Source: Effrenium voratum
Lineage: Eukaryota; Sar; Dinophyceae; Suessiales; Symbiodiniaceae
Reading direction: 5' to 3'
Assembly: GCA_963377175.1 (NCBI GenBank)
Contig: CAUJNA010003776.1
Coordinates: 62,001 to 126,000, forward strand
DNA: 64,000 nucleotides
Part shown: positions 43,501 through 51,792 of the stretch, one piece after another
How the letters are laid out: each line of letters starts with the position of its first letter
Numbering within the stretch: the stretch's first letter is position 1
Position numbers and translations under genes: made by a program
The notes under the pieces: generated by a model
Told to the model about the DNA's origin: nothing
Seen by the model: the letters and a program-made list of their open reading frames with translations, nothing else
The model's database searches: none

Positions 43501-43534
43501 ATTAATTAGATTAATAAATTATAATCTAATTAAT
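43501..43534. terminator. Hairpin between shared-module genes
   Basis: ATTAATTAGATTA (43501-43513) and TAATCTAATTAAT (43522-43534) are perfect 13-bp arms with an 8-nt loop, 10 nt after the preceding stop. Confidence 0.65.
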
Positions 43535-43545
43535 TTTATATACCA

Positions 43546-44613
43546 ATGAGATTAGACGATACACAGATGAAAACATTAAAATCTCAATTAAGATTAAGAC
43601 CGTCTTATAATGAACTGATAAAGGAAATTACAAAGGAAGAATATAAAAATAAGAATATAAGAGATGTAATAGATCGAAACGCTTATTATTTTCGTGATAG
43701 TCCATTAGGAACAGTTTATGATAATAATACAGTAGATTTGAGACAACAACACTTTCAAAAAATATTAGAACAACCTAAAACAGTCCCGCATTTTGATATG
43801 ACAAGGGATGATGAAATGGAGGATTTAAGAGACGGATCGATACAAACACTAAGTGCCACAATGGACGACGCAGAGGAACAACACGAACGACAAATCAGTC
43901 AAGTTTCAAAAAGACTTAGTAGCGAACAAATAGCAGATCTACACCAACGAGCACAGCGAGCAAGACAGTTAGAAGAAGAGAAAGATGAGTGGCAGTCAGT
44001 AGTATCATCAAAATCAAGCAACTATGATGATTTACCAGCACTGGAACCGCTTATGACACAAGACGAAGCAGTTAAACGAATTCAAGGGGCACAAAGAGGA
44101 TTAACAACGAGGAAAGAAGACGAAGCAGTTAAACGAATTCAAGGGGCACAAAGAGGATTAACAACGAGGAAAGAAGACGAAGCAGTTAAACGGATACAAA
44201 GGGCACACAGAGGATTAATGACGAGGAAAGAAGAAAGAAGAGAACAAACAAGGGACAGCGCTGACATTTCATCCACAGTCCCACAAAGACAAACAAGAAC
44301 ACATAAGGAAACCATCGACTATTCAACTGATATAAACCATTGGAAAGGAAGCACAGTAAAAGAAGAAGACATATTATTTCAATTACATTTAAGAGGAACA
44401 GGACTTACTGAAGAACAGGAACAACAATATTCAAACACAAAGAAAAAGGGGAAAGGTAAAAAGGAAACAGGTAGAACTTATTTAGTTGGACTGGTGGAGA
44501 AACTTATAAACAGCGGAAAATGGACAACAGAAGTAAACGATGAATTGTTAAGAAAAAGAATGACAGACTGGAGAGATATGAAAGGAAAAGGTAAAGCAAC
44601 AAAGGGAAAATAG
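43546..44613 (+). CDS. Putative internal virion protein 2 with three IQ motifs
   Basis: 355 residues. The N-terminal 50 residues share the module of its neighbours (LRLRPSYNEL, then DVIDRNAYYF). Residues about 105-155 are a charged coiled coil. Residues 179-189, 198-208 and 217-227 are IQGAQRGLTTR, IQGAQRGLTTR and IQRAHRGLMTR. These are textbook IQxxxRGxxxR calmodulin or EF-hand-protein binding motifs, spaced exactly 19 residues apart and encoded by 57-bp DNA repeats. The C-terminus is Lys/Gly-rich (KGKGKKETGRTYLVGLVEKL). Binding to a calmodulin or centrin-like host protein is predicted from the motif only. Confidence 0.65.
   Translation: MRLDDTQMKTLKSQLRLRPSYNELIKEITKEEYKNKNIRDVIDRNAYYFRDSPLGTVYDNNTVDLRQQHFQKILEQPKTVPHFDMTRDDEMEDLRDGSIQTLSATMDDAEEQHERQISQVSKRLSSEQIADLHQRAQRARQLEEEKDEWQSVVSSKSSNYDDLPALEPLMTQDEAVKRIQGAQRGLTTRKEDEAVKRIQGAQRGLTTRKEDEAVKRIQRAHRGLMTRKEERREQTRDSADISSTVPQRQTRTHKETIDYSTDINHWKGSTVKEEDILFQLHLRGTGLTEEQEQQYSNTKKKGKGKKETGRTYLVGLVEKLINSGKWTTEVNDELLRKRMTDWRDMKGKGKATKGK
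44080..44232 (+). repeat. 57-bp tandem repeat encoding IQ motifs
   Basis: Three in-frame copies of a 57-bp unit (GACGAAGCAGTTAAACGAAT...AGGAAAGAA). The first two are nearly identical at the DNA level, the third diverged. Confidence 0.85.
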
Positions 44614-44652
44614 ATCATTTTACATAATTTATCAATAATTATATAAAATGAT
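44614..44652. terminator. Hairpin spanning the next gene's start
   Basis: ATCATTTTACATAATT (44614-44629) pairs with AATTATATAAAATGAT (44637-44652) with one mismatch. The right arm includes the ATG at 44648, so the same sequence may serve as 3' signal and promoter/leader. Confidence 0.5.
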
Positions 44653-45526
44653 TAACAACCTCAAACACGAGTTAAGGAAACGCCCTACATATGATGAAAT
44701 GCTTAAACAAGCAATGACAAGCAAAATAAAAACAACAGTTATACTGAAGAAATACAAGAAAAATATGTTGTTGAATAATTTTGATTTTGATGAAATGGAT
44801 TTAATGAATTATAAAAATAAAGAAAGATATATGAACGCAGAAGTTATGATGGCAGACAAGGCAACACAAACGCTTAACAAAGAAAACAAGGCAACGCAAA
44901 CAGACCTGCCATATGATAAGGCAACACAAACTTATAATTTTGATGATATGACAAAACTATTAGGTGGATCTTCAAAGAGTTTCAAAAGCAAATTGATAAC
45001 CAAGGCTGAGGCAGAAGCATTAGCATTTACATATGATCTTGATCTATATGATGATGACGATGATGATGATAAAAAAGATGATGACATTGATAAATACAGA
45101 AATAAATTATTTATGTTGATGCGGATTATAGAATTTATGATGAGGTCAGGTTTTAGTATAGGACAAATAGTAGCACATTTAACATACCACACTACAATAA
45201 CCACAGTTCAAGGTTCAGAGTTGTTAGTTAACTTAACAATGAATTCATTAGTAACATCATACGATATAGCAACTGCCATAATGAATTGGTTAAATACAAA
45301 TGTTAGTGAAGATGTTGAGTTAAACACAGAACCACCTGTTAGTGTTCATAGTTCTCCACCTATCACTGTTAATAGTTCTTCAACACATACTGTTCATTCA
45401 TCATCGTCAGAAGAAAATGTGAATTATGAAATAGCACCACCAACAGAAATACCTATTCCTACTGATGCTGAAAGTGAAAATGATGAAGATAAGGATAAAG
45501 AAAAAAGACAAGTCAAAATAATATAA
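44648..45526 (+). CDS. Putative internal virion protein 3 with three LC8-type KATQT motifs
   Basis: 292 residues. It opens with LKHELRKRPTYDEMLKQAMT, the shared module of the two preceding genes. KATQT occurs at residues 71-75, 81-85 and 91-95, exactly 10 residues apart and each preceded by Asp or Asn. (D)KxTQT is the classical recognition motif of dynein light chain LC8. An acidic run (YDDDDDDDKKDDDID) follows near residue 155. A moderately hydrophobic region spans about 170-245, and the tail is Ser/Thr/Pro/Glu-rich. Binding to LC8 is predicted, not shown. Convergent with the gene at 45615, with a hairpin between. Confidence 0.65.
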   Translation: MINNLKHELRKRPTYDEMLKQAMTSKIKTTVILKKYKKNMLLNNFDFDEMDLMNYKNKERYMNAEVMMADKATQTLNKENKATQTDLPYDKATQTYNFDDMTKLLGGSSKSFKSKLITKAEAEALAFTYDLDLYDDDDDDDKKDDDIDKYRNKLFMLMRIIEFMMRSGFSIGQIVAHLTYHTTITTVQGSELLVNLTMNSLVTSYDIATAIMNWLNTNVSEDVELNTEPPVSVHSSPPITVNSSSTHTVHSSSSEENVNYEIAPPTEIPIPTDAESENDEDKDKEKRQVKII

Positions 45527-45583
45527 TATGATCCAAGACATGGAGAAACGATTTAGAATTAAAATTATTAAAAAAATGATTAA

Positions 45584-45606
45584 TTTAATCATAAACAATG
45601 ATTAAA
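45584..45606. terminator. Hairpin between convergent genes
   Basis: TTTAATCAT (45584-45592) and ATGATTAAA (45598-45606), 5-nt loop, between the stops at 45526 (+) and 45615 (-). Confidence 0.55.
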
Positions 45607-45614
45607 TAAACCAA

Positions 45615-45902
45615 TTATTCTACACCACTCGGCATTTTCAGCCCGTAATCTTCAAATTTGTATTTTCTCGGGAAGCCAGATTTTTGTTTTGGTTTTTGTT
45701 CTTCGGGTGCCATTTCAATGCCACTCTCTTTAATCATTTTATCTAATCTTTTTCTATGCGCGGTGTTTAAAGCATTTTGCCTTTTTTTGGCCTTGTATGC
45801 TTCATCGTCTCTGACTTTATAATAATAGAGTCGGTTGTAATACGCCAGCATTGTTTTTATTTCTTCCAGTGTCAAGTCGTCGGGGTGTTTGTCTGTGATC
45901 AT
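45615..45902 (-). CDS. Small basic protein, unknown function
   Basis: 95 residues (HPDDLTLEEIKTMLAYYNRL, then KAKKRQNALNTAHRKRLDKM). Helical, basic and Tyr-rich, with a short conserved-looking C-terminus (FPRKYKFEDYGLKMPSGVE). The upstream region has the TAAAATGTCTTAAAGAAATG form of the promoter motif. No family recognised. Confidence 0.5.
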   Translation of the reverse strand: MITDKHPDDLTLEEIKTMLAYYNRLYYYKVRDDEAYKAKKRQNALNTAHRKRLDKMIKESGIEMAPEEQKPKQKSGFPRKYKFEDYGLKMPSGVE

Positions 45903-45917
45903 TACTATAATATTATA

Positions 45918-45949
45918 TGTAACATTTCTTTAAGACATTTTATAGGAAA
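45918..45949 (-). promoter_or_regulatory. Conserved upstream motif, copy 4
   Basis: Minus strand: CCTATAAAATGTCTTAAAGA followed by AATGTTACAT, about 20 nt before the start at 45902. Shares the TTAAAGAAATNTTAC core with copies 1 and 2 at the other end of the element. The 125-nt divergent space also serves the polymerase gene at 46027. Confidence 0.5.
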
Positions 45950-46026
45950 TTAATTTAAATATGAATTCTTCCCTAAATTACACCTAAAGAAAAAATAATA
46001 TTAATAATTAATATCTAAAATATATT

Positions 46027-47280
46027 ATGTCATTGTCAAAAACTATAAGAAATAACATCAGGTCATTAAATTCAAGAATTGATAGGTTGGCAGGCGATAC
46101 CAGGGAAAAAGCCACCGAATTGAGAGATCTATATGAACAGCGAAAAATTGCACAGTTTAGCACCGCATCAACTATTATTGACGGGTTTATCAATGCAACC
46201 ACCCCAAAGGAAAAAAAGAAATGGGACAAAAAATACGACGATGTGATCCAAAACAACCGTATAAATCTACCGTTGAATGTTAGGATGAAACGAAGCACTG
46301 TAACTAACATTGTAAAGCAGTCTAAGGCGAACGATGAGTCATGGACATTAGACGTCATGCTTTACCGCGAAGGTGTTAGGGAAGGTGACAACAAAAAGCC
46401 GGCTTTCACATACAAAACAGAATACGGAGAACTCAAATATTACCCCATAACAAAGGACGGTAAGGAGAGAACATACACCGTTAACGCCAGCACAAATATA
46501 GACGAGTATGTAGGCAAACGAATTGTAAAAACCAAGGATTATGATCTATTCAGAAAGTTCATTGTAACACTTGCCCAAGATCCAGAATTTGAAACAATGC
46601 TAAATATTATGGGTGGGTATGTTGGCGTTGATCAGAAAAAAACAATCGAGATCAACAAGAAGAAGAGGTTAACCAAGAAGACTAACGCTGTGGCTTACAA
46701 CGTAGAGACGGGGTATATTGGCGCCTTGAAGATCTTGAGGGCCAGAAAGGTGGAAGGTGGACAGCCTAGTAATCCACGACAAGCCAACCTGAGAAGGTCG
46801 GAAAACATCAGTATGTATAATACTTACATGTATACCGAATTGGATACATCGAAAGAAACATTTATGGAAGCAATCCAGAAAGGTAATTATGTAGACAATC
46901 AATGTTGGTTGAATACACTCACAGATTATTATAAAGATACCCTAATGAACAACAAGAAGAAAGAACCAATGTCGCGAGGGATGATACTAAAACTAATAAA
47001 TAAAACAGAACAGGAATTCACAGAGTCGGGGGCGTCAATTGATGACATGATCCCGGTATTTATAAAATACAGAATGCGTGTGAGAATAATAGACCAACTG
47101 GGCAAAATCATTTATTCTTATTCACCAGAGATGTTTGACCGCAACATCAGAGCCTTTTATGCAATGGTCAAAAATAATCATATCTACACACTGAATAATA
47201 ATATTAAAAGATTGGAACAAAAACAAAATACTGATGATGCATTTGTAGTAAGAGGCACGGCCCGACTATCATATAAGTGA
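46027..47280 (+). CDS. N-terminal part of the polymerase protein (possible cysteine-protease-like fold)
   Basis: 417 residues. The first ~250 are basic and not recognisable. Residues 287-390 run NYVDNQCWLNTLTDYYKDTL... FYAMVKNNHIYTLN, with Cys293 and His385 placed like the Cys and His of OTU/papain-like folds. I suggest that only weakly. The frame stops at 47280. The next polymerase frame is protein-like from about 47262 (ARPDYHISDREKPSICKMFS) in another phase, so a one-base shift near GGCACGGCCCGAC (47250-47262) probably splits a single gene running from 46027 to 49733. Confidence 0.6.
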   Translation: MSLSKTIRNNIRSLNSRIDRLAGDTREKATELRDLYEQRKIAQFSTASTIIDGFINATTPKEKKKWDKKYDDVIQNNRINLPLNVRMKRSTVTNIVKQSKANDESWTLDVMLYREGVREGDNKKPAFTYKTEYGELKYYPITKDGKERTYTVNASTNIDEYVGKRIVKTKDYDLFRKFIVTLAQDPEFETMLNIMGGYVGVDQKKTIEINKKKRLTKKTNAVAYNVETGYIGALKILRARKVEGGQPSNPRQANLRRSENISMYNTYMYTELDTSKETFMEAIQKGNYVDNQCWLNTLTDYYKDTLMNNKKKEPMSRGMILKLINKTEQEFTESGASIDDMIPVFIKYRMRVRIIDQLGKIIYSYSPEMFDRNIRAFYAMVKNNHIYTLNNNIKRLEQKQNTDDAFVVRGTARLSYK

Positions 47281-48466
47281 TAGAGAGAAGCCATCGATTT
47301 GCAAAATGTTTTCTACTATTGATGACATTTTTGAAATGGTTAAGGCAACAATTGCGAACAGAACCGACAAACAGGAAAAGAACTTTTTAGATTTAGTTCA
47401 TAGAGAGAATGATCTAAATAAATTATTTTGCGATTTCAAAAATATCGGGTATGAATGCAAGATTGTTCACAAAGCAGGGACTATTTCAGAATTGAGGGCG
47501 GGCTTCAATAATGTATATCTAAACATTAGGTCACAGTGTCTGATAGACGACCAGATCAATAGTGACATCACAGTAGACAGAGAAACGGTTTACAACAATA
47601 TGACTGAAGCGATGTTTACATTCAAAAAGAAATTATTCAATCCAAATCACAAGTCTTATTATAGTCCTACCGATATACAAGTTTTAAATAATTATAGAAC
47701 CATCGTCCCACAAGGCGAGTTATTCAAGGGCTTGGATAAATTGGATGTTCCAAAACAGGAGATCGACATGAACAAAGCGTTTACAGATGCATTTAATACG
47801 ATTACCAGAATCGGAGTTTTTAATCAGTTTGATAATTGGAAAGCTTATAATAGTAAATGTAAGATCAAGGATGTAAATATATATTTGGTAAAAGCAGAAC
47901 TGACACATCGCAATCTGTTTTTTAATAATGATACTAATATAGTTTATGGTATGTTTCTTAAGCATTTTATGCCACTTGTTGCATCTGGCGAGTTGTCCAT
48001 TACTCACTACAAACAGCCACATTTCATCCACAAGGTAGATAATAAAATGTTGGTTGAGGAACTCTGGGGAAAGCGAATAAGCGAAAATATTGAAGAAGAC
48101 AAGGCAATTAAAAAAATAATAGCCAACTCGATTTTTGGCTTGTTGGAAAAAAGTAAGAACAGCAGTCAGAGATCATTCGTTTTTAATGATCTCAATGAGG
48201 CGATCAGCCTTCAGGCAGATGCAGGGGGGAAGTTAAACATGATGAGTAGGAATACTGCCAAGTGGGTTGAGGAATATGATGATAATGGCATGTGGTGCCG
48301 TGATAGAGAAGTATCTGAACAAAACGACAATTTATATTATATTCTGAATGTGGTTGATAGGTGCGAGTTGTCCAATGGGTTTCGATTTATTAAAGAAATG
48401 CTATTGCAGTATCATAATTTTCAAAATGCAATGCGCATATCAAAAATTGACAGAGAACAATGTTAA
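47262..48466 (+). CDS. Family B-like DNA polymerase, palm motifs A and B
   Basis: Numbered from the ATG at 47306 (386 residues). KQEIDMNKAFTDAF (Asp154) fits motif A (DxxxxYP-like). KKIIANSIFGLLEKSKN (Lys270, Asn274, Ser, Phe, Gly278) is the hallmark Kx3NSx(Y/F)G motif B of family B polymerases. I recognise no exonuclease motifs upstream. The frame ends at 48466. Motif C is in the next frame, which overlaps from 48348; the join lies at about 48400-48460, probably at the AAAAA run near 48438. The polymerase presumably replicates the element, perhaps protein-primed as in Polintons. Confidence 0.75.
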
Positions 48467-49733
48467 GGTATTGAGTGTCAAATGCGACGCTTTTGTCGTG
48501 GACTGTTCGGGTTTTAATAAGTTTGGTTTGAGAAAGACTCAGCAGTTGCTAGATTTTCACGATGGGATCGGTGGGTGGAAATTAGCCAAGACTCACGATG
48601 AGATCCATCATACAGGAAAGCAGTTGTATGAACAGAAGAAGTGTGAATATGTTGATATTGCGATTGTCAAACGTAAGACTTTACAGGTTGAAAACGAATG
48701 GGACCAAGAGGAATTAGTGAACATTGTCCAAGAGCATAACCCAATCATGGTGAGAGCTGTATTTCCGGGCGGGGGGAAATCTACTATAGGGCGGTGCATG
48801 GAAACACTGAAGGGTAAACGAGTTTTGTTTGTCGTGCCAACTAATTGTTTACTCCAAGAATGCGATGGTGAAGCTGTCACAGTCAATAAGTTTTTTGCCA
48901 TCAGTGTTGGTGATGAGAAGATGGAAAAGTATGATCATTCTCCTTTTGATGTAATAGTGTTTGATGAGATCTTTTGTAATGATACTTATGTATTGTCAAG
49001 AATTCAGAAATTTACAGAAGATCATAAAGATAGTAAAATTATCATCGGTGCCGGAGATACGGACCAGTTGCCAAGTATTACACGAATCACTAACACACAA
49101 AATTATAAAACATATTTGGATCAATGTATAGATAATATATTTGGCTACAACATTTGGCTTTTTGAATGCAAGCGATTGAAGAATAAAGCCGACCGAGACA
49201 AACTCAAATGTATCAAGGAAGATATTTTTGTAAATAAACTTCCATTCGTAGATATTATTCTTAAATATTTCAGATTTACAGATAAAGTTGAACTGTGTGA
49301 AAACAACATAGCATATACGAATGAAACTTGCAAAAAGGTATCAAATGCGATTAGACAAATGAAAGGAATTGACGAAGAATATGTTATAGGCGATAAACTC
49401 ATTTGTAGAAAGTATATGAGAACAAAACACACGACGTTTCACGTCAATATCAAATATGAAATTACAGGATTTGATGGTAACATTGTAACTCTTCAGAATG
49501 TGAAGACGAAAGAAGAACAAACGAGTATGATATGGCACTTGCGATCTAATTTTATTTATGCTTATGCTTACACGTGTCATAGCAAACAGGGATGCAGTAT
49601 TGATGACGATGTCGTGATATATGATTGGAATAAAAGCTACTGTGAGAGGGAGTGGTATTTTACTTGTATCACCAGAGCTAGAGATCTGAATCAAGTAATG
49701 TTTTACAAGTATGGTGATGACATACAGGTTTAA
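48400..49733 (+). CDS. Polymerase motif C joined to a superfamily 1 helicase
   Basis: Numbered in the frame opening at 48348. ENNVKVLSVKCDAFVVD: Asp47 matches the catalytic second Asp of motif C (YxDTDS), while the first Asp is Lys. Then a helicase: AVFPGGGKSTIGRC (Walker A, 140-146), FDVIVFDEIF (Walker B), GAGDTDQLPSITRI (motif III), YAYTCHSKQGCSIDDDVVIY and WYFTCITRARDLNQVMFYK (motifs V/VI). This is an SF1 helicase of Pif1/RecD-like type. There is little room for a thumb domain between motif C and the P-loop, so polymerase and helicase appear fused in one polypeptide. The upstream part is separated only by the frame shift near 48438. Confidence 0.75.
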
Positions 49734-49762
49734 AGAATAGATATCTTAAGATAAATAAGGAT

Positions 49763-50512
49763 ATGAATAAATATCAGAACGGAAAGATTTACAAAATCGT
49801 TGATGTATGCTATAGTAAAGCCTACATTGGTAGCACTTGCGAAGAGTTGAGTCAAAGGATGGCAAGACACCGATACATGTATAACCAACACATCAGTAGA
49901 GGCAAGGAAAGCTACAGAAGCGCTAACAGACTCTTTGATGAGTTTGGTGTAGACAATTGCAAGATTGAACTTGTTGAAGAATATCCGTGCGCTAACCAGA
50001 TGGAGTTACACAGAAGAGAGGGCTATCATATACAAAACAACGACTGCGTTAACAAAATTGTAGCTGGAAGAAGTGACAAAGAATATCGCGATCAAAACGC
50101 CGACAGGGAAAAAGAAAGGCATAAAGACTATTACATGAAGAACCAAGACAAAATCAAAGCATACAGAGAAAGCAGAAAAGAGGAACACAGCGCCTACAAC
50201 AAAGCATATAGAGAAGAAAACAAAGATAGGATCAACCAGCAACGCAAAGAATACAGACAGAACAACAAGGATACGATATCTGAAAGGAACAAACATTTTT
50301 ATCAAAATAATCTAGCAACATACAGAGAAAAGCGTAAGGAATATTATGAGAGGCAGAAAGAGAAACTGTTAGCTAAGACCGCGTGCCCTTGTGGTGGCAC
50401 TTATGGACACAACACACGCGCGGCGCATTTTAAGACACAGATTCACCAGACCTACTTAGCAAAACAGCGAGAACAACCAGAGAAAGAACCACAAGTAGAA
50501 CAAGAAAATTAA
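49763..50512 (+). CDS. GIY-YIG family endonuclease with long charged tail
   Basis: 249 residues. GKIYKIVDVCYSKAYIGSTC shows the GIY and YIG strands (residues 8-27), RMARHRYMY the Arg helix, and MELHRREGYHIQNN the Glu region followed by CVNK. Residues 105-205 are a Lys/Arg/Glu/Gln-rich helix of imperfect repeats (YRE.. KD.. N..R). The end has CPCGGTYGHNTRAAHFKTQI, a zinc finger like that of the nuclease at 35733. Located between the polymerase-helicase and integrase genes. It may be a resolvase-like accessory or a selfish nuclease. Confidence 0.85.
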   Translation: MNKYQNGKIYKIVDVCYSKAYIGSTCEELSQRMARHRYMYNQHISRGKESYRSANRLFDEFGVDNCKIELVEEYPCANQMELHRREGYHIQNNDCVNKIVAGRSDKEYRDQNADREKERHKDYYMKNQDKIKAYRESRKEEHSAYNKAYREENKDRINQQRKEYRQNNKDTISERNKHFYQNNLATYREKRKEYYERQKEKLLAKTACPCGGTYGHNTRAAHFKTQIHQTYLAKQREQPEKEPQVEQEN

Positions 50513-50530
50513 AATATCTTCTTTATTATA

Positions 50531-51451
50531 ATGAGTAGTTCTAACAAAGATGATATAATTTCCAATGTGTATTACGATCGTGCGGGGTTTGGTTCTTTAA
50601 AAACAACTCTAGTAGACAGTAAGAAAAAGGATCCTTCCATCACAATGCAAGATGTTAAGGAGTGGTTTGAAGAGAATGTGCAAAGGAAAAAACAACTATC
50701 CGGATACAACTCATTCATCGCCCCACATGTTCTGTATGAATTTCAGCTTGATTTGTTCTTTATTTCAAAAAATGATTTACAAACTCAAAAATTTAGTATA
50801 GGTTTAGTTCTTATTGATGTTTTCTCCCGTAAAGCCGCGGTGATGCCTATCATGTCAAAGCAACCTGCCGACATCACTGCTGGGATAATGGAAGGTTTGA
50901 ACAAACTCGGGAAGCCCCACCTCATTTACTCTGATGACGAAGGGAGTCTTAACAATCAGGATCTTGTTGACTTTTTCAAGGATCAACAAATAGAGAATTA
51001 CAAAACAAGAGGGCACCCTCATTTTGTTGAGCGCTTCATCCGCACGTTCAAGGACATGCTTTTCAAGAGGGTTGATGCAGACGAGAAAAAGGGAAAGGTT
51101 AATATACAATGGGTTGATTATATCCCCGAGATCATGCTGACATACAACAGTAAAATGGTTCATTCTGCCCACGATATGACTCCAAACGATGCCCACAAAA
51201 AGGGAAACCATCTTGAGGTCAAGATGAAGCTTGAGATGAACAGAATCAAAACCCGTAAATATCCCCCTGTTAGGGTTGGCGATGAGGTCAAAATATACCG
51301 CAAAAAAGGGATCAGTGAGAAGGAGAGAACGAGTTCGTGGTCAGCAAACAAGTTTACAGTCGAAAGAATTGAGCGAAAATTAGGACAAGACTATTATTAT
51401 GTCCAAGGTGTGACTCGCGCTTATTTGAGATCGGAAATTCTGAAGGTTTGA
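50531..51451 (+). CDS. Retrovirus-type (rve) integrase
   Basis: 306 residues. The catalytic triad is visible: FQLDLFF (Asp74), LIYSDDEGSL (Asp135) and HPHFVERFIRTFKD (Glu167), with spacing appropriate to DDE integrases of Polintons. The segment TYNSKMVHSAHDMTPNDAH follows, as in retroviral and Polinton integrases. The C-terminus has VRVGDEVKIYRKKG and an SH3-like or chromo-like set of strands (FTVERIERKLGQDYYYVQG). It catalyses insertion of the linear viral DNA into host chromosomes and would generate the CTATG duplication seen at the borders. Intact. Confidence 0.92.
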   Translation: MSSSNKDDIISNVYYDRAGFGSLKTTLVDSKKKDPSITMQDVKEWFEENVQRKKQLSGYNSFIAPHVLYEFQLDLFFISKNDLQTQKFSIGLVLIDVFSRKAAVMPIMSKQPADITAGIMEGLNKLGKPHLIYSDDEGSLNNQDLVDFFKDQQIENYKTRGHPHFVERFIRTFKDMLFKRVDADEKKGKVNIQWVDYIPEIMLTYNSKMVHSAHDMTPNDAHKKGNHLEVKMKLEMNRIKTRKYPPVRVGDEVKIYRKKGISEKERTSSWSANKFTVERIERKLGQDYYYVQGVTRAYLRSEILKV

Positions 51452-51458
51452 ACATCTA

Positions 51459-51772
51459 GGGCAGTTGCTTTGGAAAGTCTTGGGCAGTTGCTGTGGAAGG
51501 TTAGGGCCGTTGCTGTGGAAGGTTAGGGCAGTTGCTGTGGAAGGTTAGGGCAGTTGCTTTGGAAGTCTCGGGCAGTTGCTGTGGAAGGTTAGGGCAGTTG
51601 CTGTGGAAGGTTAGGGCAGTTGCTGTGGAAGGTTAGGGCAGTTGCTGTGGAAGGTTAGGGCAGTTGCTTTGGAAGGTTAGGGCAGTTGCTGTGGAAGGTT
51701 AGGGCAGTTGCTTCGGAAGTCTCGGGCAGTTGCTGTGGAAGGCTAGGGCAGTTGCTTCGGAAGTCACAGGCA
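51459..51772 (+). repeat. 22-bp tandem repeat array between integrase and right terminal repeat
   Basis: About 14 copies of a 22-bp unit beginning GGGCAGTTGCTGTGG and ending GTTA. Variants have TTTGG or TTCGG and AAGTCTCG. It is GC-rich in an AT-rich element. At many unit junctions the sequence reads GGTTAGGGC. It adjoins the terminal repeat and has no counterpart at the left end. Confidence 0.9.
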
Positions 51773-51792
51773 TTGCTCAGGACGGGCTTCCA

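Noticed and set aside
46008..46358. 116-codon minus-strand frame at the polymerase start
   Set aside because: Antisense to the polymerase N-terminal region, with a hydrophobic translation typical of the complement of Lys/Asn-rich coding DNA.
51459..51772. TTAGGG-containing repeats read as telomeric DNA
   Set aside because: TTAGGG occurs only once per 22-bp unit and only at some junctions; the array is internal to the virus and is a minisatellite, not a telomere.
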